Part shown: positions 49,845 through 58,125 of the stretch, in pieces
Layout of the letters: each line of letters opens with the position of its first letter
Position numbering within the stretch: the first letter of the stretch is position 1
NCBI RefSeq assembly: GCF_040529335.1
Contig: NZ_CP159534.1
Coordinates: forward strand, 1,984,001-2,048,000
Reading direction: 5' to 3'
DNA: 64,000 nt
Source of the DNA: Streptomyces sp. HUAS MG91
GTDB taxonomy: Bacteria > Actinomycetota > Actinomycetes > Streptomycetales > Streptomycetaceae
Made by a program: the position numbers and the translations under genes
Notes under the pieces: generated by a model
The model's input: the letters and a program-made list of their open reading frames with translations, nothing else
Database searches by the model: none
Told to the model about the DNA's origin: nothing

Positions 49845-50291
49845 ATGACCACTCAGGCACGCAGGCAGAAGAGCCCGTCACGCGCCGAGCACCGGTTCCA
49901 CAACCCGCAGGGCGCGGAGGTCAAGACCCGCGACGAGGCGTTCGCCGCGCAGGCCGACGTGTCCGCCGAGGCGGTGTCCGTCGACTGCAGGCTGGAGCTG
50001 AACAACGGGACCGTCACGTTCGGCATCACCGCTCAGGTCAATCCGAACACGCATCCCTACGTGGTGACCGGGGGCCAGATCACGTCCGGCATCTGCGGGG
50101 CGCCGTGGGACATCACGGGCGGCTTCATCGGCGACTCGATCCGGATCGACGCCAAGCGGGCCGGGCAGGGCTCCTGCGCCAACACCATCACCATCGTCGG
50201 GGATTACCAGAATCCGCCGGCGTACCGGGGTACGTACGGCTTCGACGGCGCGACGTCATCCTTCAAGCACACGACGCGCTATCTCAGCTAG
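49845..50291 (+). CDS. Hypothetical protein of the protease operon
   Basis: 148 residues, no signal peptide or membrane segment. After a polar N-terminus (MTTQARRQKSPSRAEHRFHNPQGAEVKTRDEAFAAQ) a beta-rich region follows: CRLELNNGTVTFGITAQVNPNTHPYVVTGGQI, then SICG-type and GSCANTITIVGDYQNP. It contains three cysteines (VDCRLE, GICGAP, GSCANT). No family recognised. The 11-bp spacing from the protease and matching codon use argue that it is a substrate, inhibitor or partner of that enzyme. It ends at the repeat field. Confidence 0.75.
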   Translation: MTTQARRQKSPSRAEHRFHNPQGAEVKTRDEAFAAQADVSAEAVSVDCRLELNNGTVTFGITAQVNPNTHPYVVTGGQITSGICGAPWDITGGFIGDSIRIDAKRAGQGSCANTITIVGDYQNPPAYRGTYGFDGATSSFKHTTRYLS

Positions 50292-50488
50292 CGGGTGCAC
50301 GGCGGGCCGGCACTTTCGCGGTGCCGCCCCGCCCTGATCCCCACCGTTGCGCTCCGCGCGTGCCCCGGTGACCGCTTCCCGCGCCCCTAAAACCAGCCGT
50401 CACGCACGCCACCGTCGCGGCTGACCGCGCAGTTCCCCGCGCCCCTGAGGCATGCGCTCCGCGCAGCCTCCCCTCGAGGCTGCGCTCC

Positions 50489-50699
50489 GCGCGCCTCTCC
50501 GAGGAAAGGCCATCCGGGGGCACGCCTCTGCGAAGGAAGGCCATCCGGGAGCGCGCCTCTCCGAGGAAAGGCCATCCAGGGGCGCGCCTCTCTGAAGGAA
50601 GGCCGTCGGAGGCGCGCCTCTCCCAGGAAAGGCCATCCAGAGGCGCGCCTCTCCGAGGGAAGGCCGTCCGAGGCGCGCCTCTCTGATGAGATGCCGCAC
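50489..50699. repeat. Minisatellite of about seven 30-31-nt units
   Basis: Units start at 50489, 50520, 50551, 50582, 50612, 50643 and 50673 (the last diverges after about 15 nt). Each begins GCGCGCCTCTCCGAGG or close to it and continues AAAGGCCATCC. Unit length alternates between 31 and 30 nt. The palindrome GGCGCGCC recurs at most junctions. No spacers occur, so it is not a CRISPR array. The preceding 50450-50488 holds a GAGGCTGCGCTCCGCGC-type inverted repeat. Confidence 0.9.
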
Positions 50700-50870
50700 G
50701 AAGTGCGCATCTCAGGGGCGCGGGGAACTGCGCGAGAAGCGGCCACCGGCCCGCACACGAACGACAACCGAAAAAGGGGCGCGGGGAACTGCGCGAGAAG
50801 CCCCACCGGCCGGCACCCGACCGACGACCCAACAGGGGCGCGGGGAACTGCGCGACCAGCCCCCACCGGC
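50694..50870 (+). repeat. Three tandem copies of the dispersed GC-rich element
   Basis: Copies start at 50715, 50776 and 50835 (periods 61 and 59 nt). All share GGGGCGCGGGGAACTGCGCG. They diverge only in a short ACGAACGAC-like spacer. They are preceded at 50694-50714 by the same GAGATG/CATCTC hairpin tail seen with copy B at 16263-16291. A partial inverted copy lies at 50428-50450. The whole 50292-50892 gap contains no gene I can support. Confidence 0.88.
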
Positions 50871-50892
50871 GCCGCAGACGAACGACACCCGC

Positions 50893-52341
50893 CTACTGCG
50901 CAGCAGACCGCGCCTTGAAGGCAGCCTTCCGCGCCTCCTTGGCAACCCGCTTGTCGGGATGCAGACGCCCCATCGCCTCCAGCACATCCGGCGTGGCCGG
51001 ATGATCGACCCGCCACGCGGCAGCGAAGAACCCGCTGTGCTGCGCGGCAAGCCCCTCCACCAGCGCCTGCAACTCGTCCGAGTTCCCCTCCAGGGAGAGC
51101 TGCGCCGCGATGGTGTCGACGGTGAGCCAGAAGACCAGGTCCTCCGAGGGCGCCGGAACATCGCCGAACCCGTGCTCGGCGAGCCACACCCGGGCCAGCC
51201 CCCCGAGCTCGGGATCGTCGAGAACCTCCCGGAGCGCCGGCTCGGCCCCGCCCCCTACCAGGGACAACGCCTGCTGACACCGCAGCCTGCGCAACGGCGC
51301 CCCCTCGTCGGCCCCGCGCGCCGCCCCCAGCAACTCCCGCGCCGCCCCCAGCGGTTCACGCCGCGCGAGCCACAGCTCGATCTCGGCCTGGGCGGCCGCC
51401 TGCGGGAACCCGGACGTGCTGTCGAGGAGCACGTCGGCCCCCTTGTCCGCGAGGTCACCGACGGCCGGCGCGTCCACCCCGGCCTCCAGCATCCGCGCCC
51501 GGATCCCGTACAGCCCGAGCGGAGTGAGCCGCACCATGCCGTACCGGGAGACGTCGGAGTCGTCGACCGGCTCGGCGACGGTCTCGGCCGCCTCGTCGAT
51601 GTCGGCCATCAGCGCCTCGTCGACCGGCTGGAACTCCACGAGCCCGACCGGATCGAGCAGCCGGAACTGGTCGTCGAGCCGCATCATCGCGTCCGACACC
51701 TGCTCCAGGATGTCGTCGGTGGGCTCCCCCATGTCGTCGGGGACGATCATCGACGCGGCGAGGGCGGGCAGCGGCACGGGCCCCTCGCCCGCGCCGCCCT
51801 CGGCGACGGTCAGCAGATACAGATTGGCGAGGACGCCGTCCAGGAACTCGGACTCCGCGTCGGGGTCCCAGTCGAGCTGCGAGAAGTCGATCTCGCCGCC
51901 CTCCTCCATGGCGCCGACCAGATCCTCCAGGTCCGGCACGGAGGCGTCGGCGAGCACGCTGTCGAGCGCGCCGAGCCACAGGCCGAGGATGTCGGCGGGG
52001 CCGCCGGAGGTGAGCACGCCCAGCTCCTCGCCGACGGTGACGGTGCCCTGCTCCTCGTCGACGATCTCCACGAGCCCCGTGTCGACGGCGATCCGCCAGG
52101 CCTCGCTCGCGTACGCGGCGGCCTCGCCGTCGTCGGCACCGGCGCCGGAGAGCCCCAGCTCGGCAGCGGCGGCGGGCAGCTGCTCCTCGACGAGTTCGCC
52201 GCCCGCGCCGACCCGGGTGTCCGGTCCGGCCCAGCGCGCGAGCTGCACCGCGCGCGACAGCAGGGGGCTGGCGAGGGCGTCCCGCGCCAGCTCCGCTTCG
52301 GCGGGCAGCCGCACCGGCGGCAGGGGGGAGCTGTCTGACAT
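50893..52341 (-). CDS. Conserved hypothetical protein, acidic, all-helical
   Basis: 482 residues. The ATG at 52341 is chosen because GAGGAGAACC lies 7 nt upstream. The composition is rich in Asp/Glu/Ala/Leu with repeated helical segments (LARDALASPLLSRAVQLARWAG, LPAAAAELGLSGAG, ALREVLDDPELGGLARVWLAEHG). The C-terminal half reads like HEAT-type repeats. No catalytic motif or family is recognised. A basic tail (KRVAKEARKAAFKARSAAQ) contrasts with the acidic body. It is likely a real, Streptomyces-conserved gene. Confidence 0.8.
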   Translation of the reverse strand: MSDSSPLPPVRLPAEAELARDALASPLLSRAVQLARWAGPDTRVGAGGELVEEQLPAAAAELGLSGAGADDGEAAAYASEAWRIAVDTGLVEIVDEEQGTVTVGEELGVLTSGGPADILGLWLGALDSVLADASVPDLEDLVGAMEEGGEIDFSQLDWDPDAESEFLDGVLANLYLLTVAEGGAGEGPVPLPALAASMIVPDDMGEPTDDILEQVSDAMMRLDDQFRLLDPVGLVEFQPVDEALMADIDEAAETVAEPVDDSDVSRYGMVRLTPLGLYGIRARMLEAGVDAPAVGDLADKGADVLLDSTSGFPQAAAQAEIELWLARREPLGAARELLGAARGADEGAPLRRLRCQQALSLVGGGAEPALREVLDDPELGGLARVWLAEHGFGDVPAPSEDLVFWLTVDTIAAQLSLEGNSDELQALVEGLAAQHSGFFAAAWRVDHPATPDVLEAMGRLHPDKRVAKEARKAAFKARSAAQ

Positions 52342-52420
52342 CGGCTGGTTCTCCTCGGGCCGTACAAGAGTCATGCGTTGCGACGGTTCAGCGTAGACGG
52401 ATTTGACCCTTTGCCGCCCA

Positions 52421-52453
52421 GTTCATGTACCCGTCAGGTTTCGCTCGCCTGTG
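52421..52453 (+). promoter_or_regulatory. Possible PHO box upstream of the nuclease gene
   Basis: Three consecutive 11-nt units, GTTCATGTACC, CGTCAGGTTTC and GCTCGCCTGTG, have GTTCACC-like heads matching 5, 3 and 5 of 7 positions. The block is just upstream of the candidate promoter below. PhoP control of a secreted nuclease is plausible, but the match is weak. Confidence 0.3.
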
Positions 52454-52469
52454 GGACACCCGGAAAACC

Positions 52470-52499
52470 TTGACAACTCCCCTGCCCAGGAAAGAGATT
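52470..52499 (+). promoter_or_regulatory. Promoter of the secreted nuclease
   Basis: A perfect -35 TTGACA at 52470-52475 and a weak -10 GAGATT at 52494-52499, 18 bp apart. About 130 bp of leader follow to the TTG start. Confidence 0.45.
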
Positions 52500-52626
52500 G
52501 ACGCGCGTAGACGTAGACAGGCAGTAGTCAGTCGGAAGCACGGGCCGGAACGGACCCCCGTCCCGCCCGCGCCCCGCTCCACCCTCGTCCCGGCGCTCGC
52601 CACACGCACGCCCCCGGAGGCATTCC

Positions 52627-54489
52627 TTGTCGAGCAGATCCGTATCGTCCGTATCGCCCGCGTACTCCGCGCGTACCCGTTCGCGCCTGGCCGCGCTCGC
52701 CGTCGCCACCGCGAGCTGCGCGACCTGTGCGGTCGTGGTGACGGCCCCCGCGCACGCCGCCACGGTCGCCATCCACGACATCCAGGGCAGCACCCGCGTC
52801 TCCCCGCTGGCCGGCCAGGCGGTCGCGGACGTCCCCGGCGTGGTGACCGGTGTCCGTACGTACGGCTCGTCGAAGGGTTTCTGGTTCCAGGACCCGAACC
52901 CGGACGCCGACCCGGCGACCAGTGAGGGCGTCTTCGTCTTCACCGGCTCGGCCCCGACCGTGAAGGCCGGTGACGCAGTGACCGTCTCCGGCACGGTCAC
53001 CGAGTACGTGCCGGGCGGCGCCTCGTCCGGCAACCAGTCGCTGACCGAGATAACCAAGCCGACGGTGACGGTCGTCTCGTCCGGCAACCCGGTCCCGGTG
53101 ACGACGATCAGCGCGAAGTCCGTCCCGGACGCCTACACCCCGGCGGGCGACAGCGCCGCGAACGGCTCGGTCAACGGCCTGCCGCTCCAGCCGAAGAAGT
53201 ACGCCCTCGACTACTACGAGTCCCTGGAGGGCCAGAACGTCCGGATCGGCTCGTCGCGGGTGGTGACCGCGTCGGACCCGTACACGGAGCTGTGGGTCAC
53301 GGTGAAGCCGCACGAGAACGCGACGAAGCGCGGCGGCACCCGCTACGGCTCGTACGAGTCCCAGAACACGGGCCGAATCCAGGTCCAGTCGCTCGGCGCG
53401 ACGGCCGACTTCCCGGTCGCCGACGTCGGTGACGTGCTGACCGGCACCACCGAGGGCCCGCTCGACTACAACTCCTTCGGCGGATACACGCTCGTGGCAC
53501 GGGAGTTGGGCGGTCTGGAGAAGTCGGGGCTGACCCGCGAGACGACCCGCGCGCAGAAGTCGGGCGAGCTGGCCGTGGCGACGTACAACGTCGAGAACCT
53601 CGACCCGGGTGACGCCACCTTCGAGGAGCACGCCGCCGCCATCGTCGACAACCTCCGCTCCCCCGACATCGTGTCCCTGGAGGAGATCCAGGACAACAAC
53701 GGCGCGAAGAACGACGGCACCGTCGCGGCCGACCGGACGATGGCCAAGCTGATCGACGCGATCGTCGCGGCGGGCGGCCCGCGCTACGAGTGGCGCTCCA
53801 TCGACCCGGTGAACAACGCCGACGGCGGCGAGCCGGGCGGCAACATCCGCCAGGTGTTCCTGTTCAACCCGGAGCGGGTCTCCTTCACCGACCGGGCGGG
53901 CGGCGACGCGACGACGGCGGTCGGCGTGACCCGCGCCGGCAAGAACAAGGCCGCGCTCACCGCGTCGCCGGGCCGTGTCGACCCGGCGAACGCGGCCTGG
54001 ACGAACAGCCGCAAGCCGCTGGCCGGCGAGTTCACCTTCCGCGGAAAGACGGTCTTCGTCATCGCCAACCACTTCGCGTCGAAGGGCGGCGACCAGGGCC
54101 TGACCTCGCAGTACCAGCCGCCGGCGCGCAGCTCCGAGACGCAGCGCCACGCGCAGGCGACGGCCGTGAACTCCTTCGTGAAGGAGATCCTGAAGGTCCA
54201 GAAGGACGCCGACGTGATCACGCTCGGCGACATCAACGACTTCGAGTTCTCGGACACGGCGAAGCTCCTGGAGAACGGCGGCGCGCTCTGGTCGGCGATC
54301 AAGTCGCTGCCGAAGAGCGAGCGCTACACGTACGACTACCAGGGCAACAGCCAGGTCCTCGACCAGATCCTGGTCAGCCCGTCGATCCGGTGGAAGGGCG
54401 CCTTCCAGTACGACAGCGTGCACATCAACAGCGAGTTCCACGATCAGATCAGCGACCACGACCCGCAGGTGCTGCGCCTGCGCCCGTGA
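52627..54489 (+). CDS. Secreted endonuclease/exonuclease/phosphatase-family nuclease
   Basis: 620 residues beginning at a TTG with GGAGG 6 nt upstream. A signal peptide (LAALAVATASCATCAVVVTAPAHA) is followed by an OB-fold-like N-terminal region (residues 45-300). The catalytic domain then begins: VATYNVENLDPG near 325 has the metal-binding Asn/Glu, VSLEEIQDNNG near 350, FVIANHFASKGGD near 480, ITLGDINDFE near 535, and ISDHDPQVLRL at the end with the catalytic Asp-His. It resembles extracellular DNases of the ExeM/Xds type, which release nucleotides and phosphate from DNA. It converges on the SRPBCC gene with a short GC hairpin (54493-54507) between. Confidence 0.92.
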   Translation: MSSRSVSSVSPAYSARTRSRLAALAVATASCATCAVVVTAPAHAATVAIHDIQGSTRVSPLAGQAVADVPGVVTGVRTYGSSKGFWFQDPNPDADPATSEGVFVFTGSAPTVKAGDAVTVSGTVTEYVPGGASSGNQSLTEITKPTVTVVSSGNPVPVTTISAKSVPDAYTPAGDSAANGSVNGLPLQPKKYALDYYESLEGQNVRIGSSRVVTASDPYTELWVTVKPHENATKRGGTRYGSYESQNTGRIQVQSLGATADFPVADVGDVLTGTTEGPLDYNSFGGYTLVARELGGLEKSGLTRETTRAQKSGELAVATYNVENLDPGDATFEEHAAAIVDNLRSPDIVSLEEIQDNNGAKNDGTVAADRTMAKLIDAIVAAGGPRYEWRSIDPVNNADGGEPGGNIRQVFLFNPERVSFTDRAGGDATTAVGVTRAGKNKAALTASPGRVDPANAAWTNSRKPLAGEFTFRGKTVFVIANHFASKGGDQGLTSQYQPPARSSETQRHAQATAVNSFVKEILKVQKDADVITLGDINDFEFSDTAKLLENGGALWSAIKSLPKSERYTYDYQGNSQVLDQILVSPSIRWKGAFQYDSVHINSEFHDQISDHDPQVLRLRP

Positions 54490-54507
54490 CGTGCCGGGCG
54501 GCCCGGC

Positions 54508-55278
54508 TCAGCGGAAGAGAGCCGTGAGCCAGGCGCTCCAGTCGTCCGCGTTCCGGTCGGCGTCGGCGTCCCGCGCGAAGTCGTGAACGGTGACGCCGAC
54601 GGGGGCGCCCCAGCGGCCGCGGCCGAAGATCCGGTAGAGCGCGGTGTCGGTGCGCAGACCGATGAACCAGTCGTTGCGGTAGTCGAGAACGGTGTCCAGG
54701 GTCGTCCCGTCCGGGCCCTGGACCCGGACCCGCGCCCCCGCGGCGGCGTCCTCCGGCAGGTTCAGCGCACGGCCCACGGCGGCGAGGGCCGCCTCGGTCG
54801 CCGAGGCGGCCGGGGCGTCGAGGCTGGAGAAGGCTGCCGTGCGGCCCGCGAAGTGCGTCACGTACTGGCGCAGGGTGTGCAGATAGAAGTCGGTGTGCTT
54901 GTCGGCGCCGTCGTAGTAGTCGTCCCAGTTGTCGACGAAGATGCCGCTGTGCACGTAACGGACCCAGGAGCGGGTGCCGCCGTCCCTCGGCTCGACCGTG
55001 TAGTCGAGCTGGTTGCTCGTCTGGAACGGGGGCAGCGCCTCCGGGTCGTCGGAGCGGACGGTGAGCCGGTGCGGCGGTTCCCACGCGGTCAGTACGGAGT
55101 TGAAGGGGCCCGCGCCGCCCTCCTTCGGCTCGAACTCCATGGGCCACTGCCAGCCGTCGGTGTGCCGGGTGACGGCGTCCCAGACCTGCTCGGGCGAGGC
55201 GCCCACCTCGAACTCGCGGGGGATCTCGAACTCTTTCCCGCTCTTGGCATTCTCGGCGTGCCGCTTCTCGTCAGTCAT
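54508..55278 (-). CDS. SRPBCC (AHSA1/START-like) family protein
   Basis: 256 residues. EFEIPREFEVGASPEQVWDAVTRHTDGWQWPMEFEP at the start and VRYVHSGIFVDNWDDYYDGADKHTDFYLHTLRQYVTHFAG near 108-147 are typical of the Activator of Hsp90 ATPase homologue 1-like SRPBCC group. The C-terminal 100 residues look like a diverged second lobe. It starts 6 bp after the stop of the ArsR-type gene. ArsR/SRPBCC pairs are common in actinobacteria and are regulated by the partner; the ligand is unknown. Confidence 0.9.
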   Translation of the reverse strand: MTDEKRHAENAKSGKEFEIPREFEVGASPEQVWDAVTRHTDGWQWPMEFEPKEGGAGPFNSVLTAWEPPHRLTVRSDDPEALPPFQTSNQLDYTVEPRDGGTRSWVRYVHSGIFVDNWDDYYDGADKHTDFYLHTLRQYVTHFAGRTAAFSSLDAPAASATEAALAAVGRALNLPEDAAAGARVRVQGPDGTTLDTVLDYRNDWFIGLRTDTALYRIFGRGRWGAPVGVTVHDFARDADADRNADDWSAWLTALFR

Positions 55279-55284
55279 GGCCTG

Positions 55285-55911
55285 TCACTCCGTCAATTCC
55301 TGGTCACTGGTGGGCAGTCGGGGTTCCTCGTCACGGACCTTCGGGTGCAGGGCGATCACCAGGCGATGGTCGCGCCCGTCGGCGGCGTCCGCCGCGTGGT
55401 ACTTGCGGACCAGCCCCTCGACACCCTGCGTCAGCTCCGCCACGAACGCCGCCCGGTCGGCGGCGGACGCGAACCGCACCTCGCCGTCGAGCGCGAACGT
55501 CGCCAGCCGTTTACGGGCCTTCGCCGCGCCGGTGAGCAGCGCGCCCATGTCCCGCAGGAGGCGGGCGGCGAGCGCGATCAGCCAGTGCGCGGAGAGCCGG
55601 TCGCGGTCCCGCTCCGGGTCGGGCTGCACCGCGCCGAGCGCCCCGGGCGAGATCACGTAGCTGGCGGCGCTCGCCCGCATCAGCCGCTCGGTCACATTGC
55701 CCTTGCGCCGCTCGCCGGCCAGCTCGACCAAGCCGTGCTTCTCCAGCGTCTTCAGGTGATAGTTCACCTTCTGCCGCGGCAGGCCGACCTTGGGCGCCAG
55801 CATCGCCGCGGACGCGGGCCCCGCGGCGAGCTCGGCGAGCAGCCGGGCCCGCACGGGGTCGAGCGAGACCGCGGCGGCGGCCGGATCCTCGATGACGGTG
55901 ACGTCGAACAT
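55285..55911 (-). CDS. ArsR-like winged-helix regulator
   Basis: 208 residues. SLDPVRARLLAELAAGPASAAMLAPKVGLPRQKVNYHLKTLEKHGLVELAGERRKGNVTERLMRAS is the helix-turn-helix with wing. No metal-binding CxC motif is visible, so it is probably not a metal sensor. The C-terminal domain is of the type paired with SRPBCC genes. ATG start; an ACA-N5-TGT palindrome inside AAAACATTTTTTGTC (55930-55945) lies just upstream as a possible autoregulatory operator. The A/T run is striking in this GC-rich DNA. Confidence 0.9.
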   Translation of the reverse strand: MFDVTVIEDPAAAAVSLDPVRARLLAELAAGPASAAMLAPKVGLPRQKVNYHLKTLEKHGLVELAGERRKGNVTERLMRASAASYVISPGALGAVQPDPERDRDRLSAHWLIALAARLLRDMGALLTGAAKARKRLATFALDGEVRFASAADRAAFVAELTQGVEGLVRKYHAADAADGRDHRLVIALHPKVRDEEPRLPTSDQELTE

Positions 55912-55977
55912 GACTCCACCGTCCCACCGAAAACATTTTTTGTCGAGGCGGAGAATCTGTTCGGATCGCCCGGTCCC

Positions 55978-56658
55978 CTACGGCCGCGCCTCCGGCCCAC
56001 CTCCGCCCTGCGCCTCGCCGAGCCGGCCCAGCTGCCCCTGGAACCAGTCGAGCCGGGCCTGCAACAGGGCCGCCTCGGCGACCAGCTCCGGCGTACCGGG
56101 GAGGTCGCCCGCGAGCTGCGTACCGGGCGCGGCGATCACCTTCAGCCCCTGCCCCGCGCGCTCGGCGAAGGTCGCGAGGGTCCAGCGCGCCCGACCGCCC
56201 GCACAGCCGCCGCACGCCGCTTCGAGGGCCCGCTGCCCGTCGCGCCCCCACCCGGCGTCGGCGAGCACGGAGGCCGCGGCGCCGCACGGGCACGGTCCTA
56301 CGGTCATGGTGCGCACCCGCTGCCGGGCGTAGCGGAAGCCCTGCTCGAACCGGATGTAGCGACCGAGCACGGAGACCTCGAGGAGGACCGTCTTGCGGTG
56401 CTCGGCGAGCACCAACAGCCCCTCGGCGACGGCGCGTTCGTGCACACAGTGGAACCCGCAGTCGCAGCGCCGGTGGGGAACGCGGTGCCGCCTCCCGTAC
56501 ACGCACCGCGCCTGGTCGAGCACTCCGTAGGGCGCTGCCGCGCCGAGCGAGACGCCCAGGAAACCGGCGCGCCCACCGTCCGTGTGGAGCACGGGGTGGG
56601 CGATCTTGAATCCGGTGGGCGGCTCCTTCGGGCTCTCCTCGGGGAGCCGGAGTCTCAT
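55978..56658 (-). CDS. Cysteine-rich hypothetical protein
   Basis: 226 residues, cytoplasmic. Cysteine clusters CDCGFHCVHE near residue 65, CPCGAA near 122 and CGGCAGG near 150 suggest one or two zinc or Fe-S sites. RFEQGFRYARQRVRTMTV lies between them. The N-terminal segment KIAHPVLHTDGGRAGFLGVSLG recalls a small beta domain. No family name can be given. It overlaps by 4 bp the 51-residue gene upstream, so the two are coupled. Confidence 0.75.
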   Translation of the reverse strand: MRLRLPEESPKEPPTGFKIAHPVLHTDGGRAGFLGVSLGAAAPYGVLDQARCVYGRRHRVPHRRCDCGFHCVHERAVAEGLLVLAEHRKTVLLEVSVLGRYIRFEQGFRYARQRVRTMTVGPCPCGAAASVLADAGWGRDGQRALEAACGGCAGGRARWTLATFAERAGQGLKVIAAPGTQLAGDLPGTPELVAEAALLQARLDWFQGQLGRLGEAQGGGGPEARP

Positions 56659-56810
56659 CGGACGGCCGGAACCTCGAGGGGCTCCGGCACATCGGCCGCA
56701 CCCGTCGACTGCCGCTGATCCTGGCTGACTTCACGGTCCGCGGCGACCTCGACGGCCTCCTGCGGCGCTTCCTCGGCGATCCCGGTGGCGAGTGCCTTGC
56801 CCAGCCTCAT
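56655..56810 (-). CDS. 51-residue small protein coupled to the Cys-rich gene
   Basis: MRLGKALATGIAEEAP begins the peptide, followed by an acidic low-complexity tail (QEAVEVAADREVSQDQ, then PEPLEVPAVR). A strong GGGGAGG ribosome site precedes the ATG at 56810, and its stop overlaps the next start (ATGA). These two signs make it a credible small gene despite the lack of a known family. Confidence 0.7.
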   Translation of the reverse strand: MRLGKALATGIAEEAPQEAVEVAADREVSQDQRQSTGAADVPEPLEVPAVR

Positions 56811-56882
56811 GCTGCCTCCCCTGAACGGCCTGCGAGCTACGCCTTCATGGTGGCGCATACGGGGCGATTTGGCAGCAGGGCC

Positions 56883-57815
56883 TCAGACCTCCTCGGTCAG
56901 CAGCGCGGCCAGCCGCCCGGCGAGCGCCACGACGCCGTCGCGGTCGAGCCCGGGGCGCTCGCGGCCGGGGCCGTACCGCAGCGCCCAGAACACGGTCTGG
57001 ACTGCGCGGAGTTGGCACCAGCGCCGGACGCGGTCGCGGTCGAGGCCGGCGGCGTCGGTGAAGATGTCCAGGCTGCGCCGGACGGCTTTGTCGAGGTCGT
57101 CCTCCGCCAGAAGGAAGAGCAGGTGTGCCTTGATGACCGTACCGGCGTCGTAGGCGGGGTCGCCCGCGCACCCTTTCGGATCGACGGCCAGCCAGGGTTC
57201 GCGTCCGGCGCGCAGGATGTTCCTCGCGTGCAGGTCGCCGTGGACGAGCAGACCGGGCTGGTCCCGTCCGAGATCGCGCACGGTGTCGAACGCGACCGCG
57301 ACCATCCGCGACGGCAGCGGATGAGCGAACTCGTCCTCGTCGGTGCGGAGTTGTGTCTCCCACTCGTCGGCGCGGTCGCGCAGGCGGGGCAGTTCGGGCG
57401 GTGCGGGCACGGCGAGCCGTCGGCTGAGGCGGCCCGCGACGGACATCATCGTGTCGGGTTCGCCGCACTCGGCGAGGGTCGGCCCCGCCGCCCGTTCCAG
57501 GAGCATCGCGAAGCGGTCGTCGGCGCGTTCGTGGAGCCGCACGGCGCCGTGCCCGTCCCACAGCTCCAGGGCATCCGGTTCGTGGACGTTGCCGGGGTGC
57601 GGGAAGGACACCTTCAGCGCCGCGGGCGTCCCGCCCCGCCGTCGCACGGGCACGATGACACCGACCCCGCCGTGCAGCACGGCTCCGTCGGGCACGCACT
57701 GCCACCGCTCCAGCAACTCCGCGACGAGATGCGGGAGTTCGGCGATCCAGGCCGCCCCGGGCTCTCCTTCACGGGCGACGGTCCCGCGCGCGAACGCCTC
57801 CGGCACTTCGATCAT
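56883..57815 (-). CDS. Aminoglycoside/hydroxyurea-type phosphotransferase
   Basis: 310 residues of the kinase-like APH fold, closest in style to the APH(6)/hydroxyurea kinase group. VHGDLHARNIL near 195 has the catalytic Asp and the Asn, and LAVDPKGCAGDPAYDAGTVI near 212 is the metal-binding D-P-K-G. AALKVSFPHPGNVHEPDALELWDG near 63 carries the ATP lysine. It phosphorylates a small molecule, perhaps an antibiotic. The 47-bp overlap with the membrane-protein gene upstream suggests co-expression. Self-resistance is possible, but no biosynthetic cluster is nearby. Confidence 0.88.
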   Translation of the reverse strand: MIEVPEAFARGTVAREGEPGAAWIAELPHLVAELLERWQCVPDGAVLHGGVGVIVPVRRRGGTPAALKVSFPHPGNVHEPDALELWDGHGAVRLHERADDRFAMLLERAAGPTLAECGEPDTMMSVAGRLSRRLAVPAPPELPRLRDRADEWETQLRTDEDEFAHPLPSRMVAVAFDTVRDLGRDQPGLLVHGDLHARNILRAGREPWLAVDPKGCAGDPAYDAGTVIKAHLLFLLAEDDLDKAVRRSLDIFTDAAGLDRDRVRRWCQLRAVQTVFWALRYGPGRERPGLDRDGVVALAGRLAALLTEEV

Positions 57816-58032
57816 CCGGGAACTTTATGCCACCGGCGCACAGCGCGAACTCGTCGGCCACGATCGCCTCGGCCACCACGACCGCGCGCTCACCGGCGAG
57901 CCGCAGCCCGGCCTGCGAGTACGGCGGTGGCGCCGGACGCCTGCGCCGCCACCAGGCGGCACCGGCCGCGTAGATCCCACTCGCGCACATCAGCGCGGGC
58001 ATGGCCAGGGCATAGACCACGTCTCGCACCAC
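57769..58032 (-). CDS. Small membrane protein overlapping the kinase gene
   Basis: 87 residues from a GTG at 58032 with AAGGGG 5 nt upstream. A single hydrophobic helix (VVYALAMPALMCASGIYAAGAAWW) is followed by RRRR, giving an inside-positive topology, then an Ala-rich tail. It overlaps the kinase gene by 47 bp in another frame. No family is recognised; the good ribosome site supports it. Confidence 0.6.
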   Translation of the reverse strand: MVRDVVYALAMPALMCASGIYAAGAAWWRRRRPAPPPYSQAGLRLAGERAVVVAEAIVADEFALCAGGIKFPDDRSAGGVRARDRRP

Positions 58033-58125
58033 AACCCCTTCGTGAACCGCATGAACCGCTAGTACTCAGAACACCTGCTGTGCAGTTCATCGGATTCCGG
58101 CCGATCTCACTGAAGTACTCCTTTA

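Noticed and set aside
50489..50699. CRISPR array
   Set aside because: Repeats of about 31 nt are directly tandem with no unique spacers, unit length varies, and no cas gene is near.
50400..50892. Open frames of 75-180 codons in the repeat field
   Set aside because: They are translations of tandem repeats, Arg/Pro/Gly-rich, with no ribosome sites and similar openness on both strands.
56883..57815. Resistance gene marking an antibiotic biosynthetic cluster
   Set aside because: No polyketide, peptide-synthetase or aminoglycoside biosynthetic genes occur nearby; the kinase stands among housekeeping and hypothetical genes.
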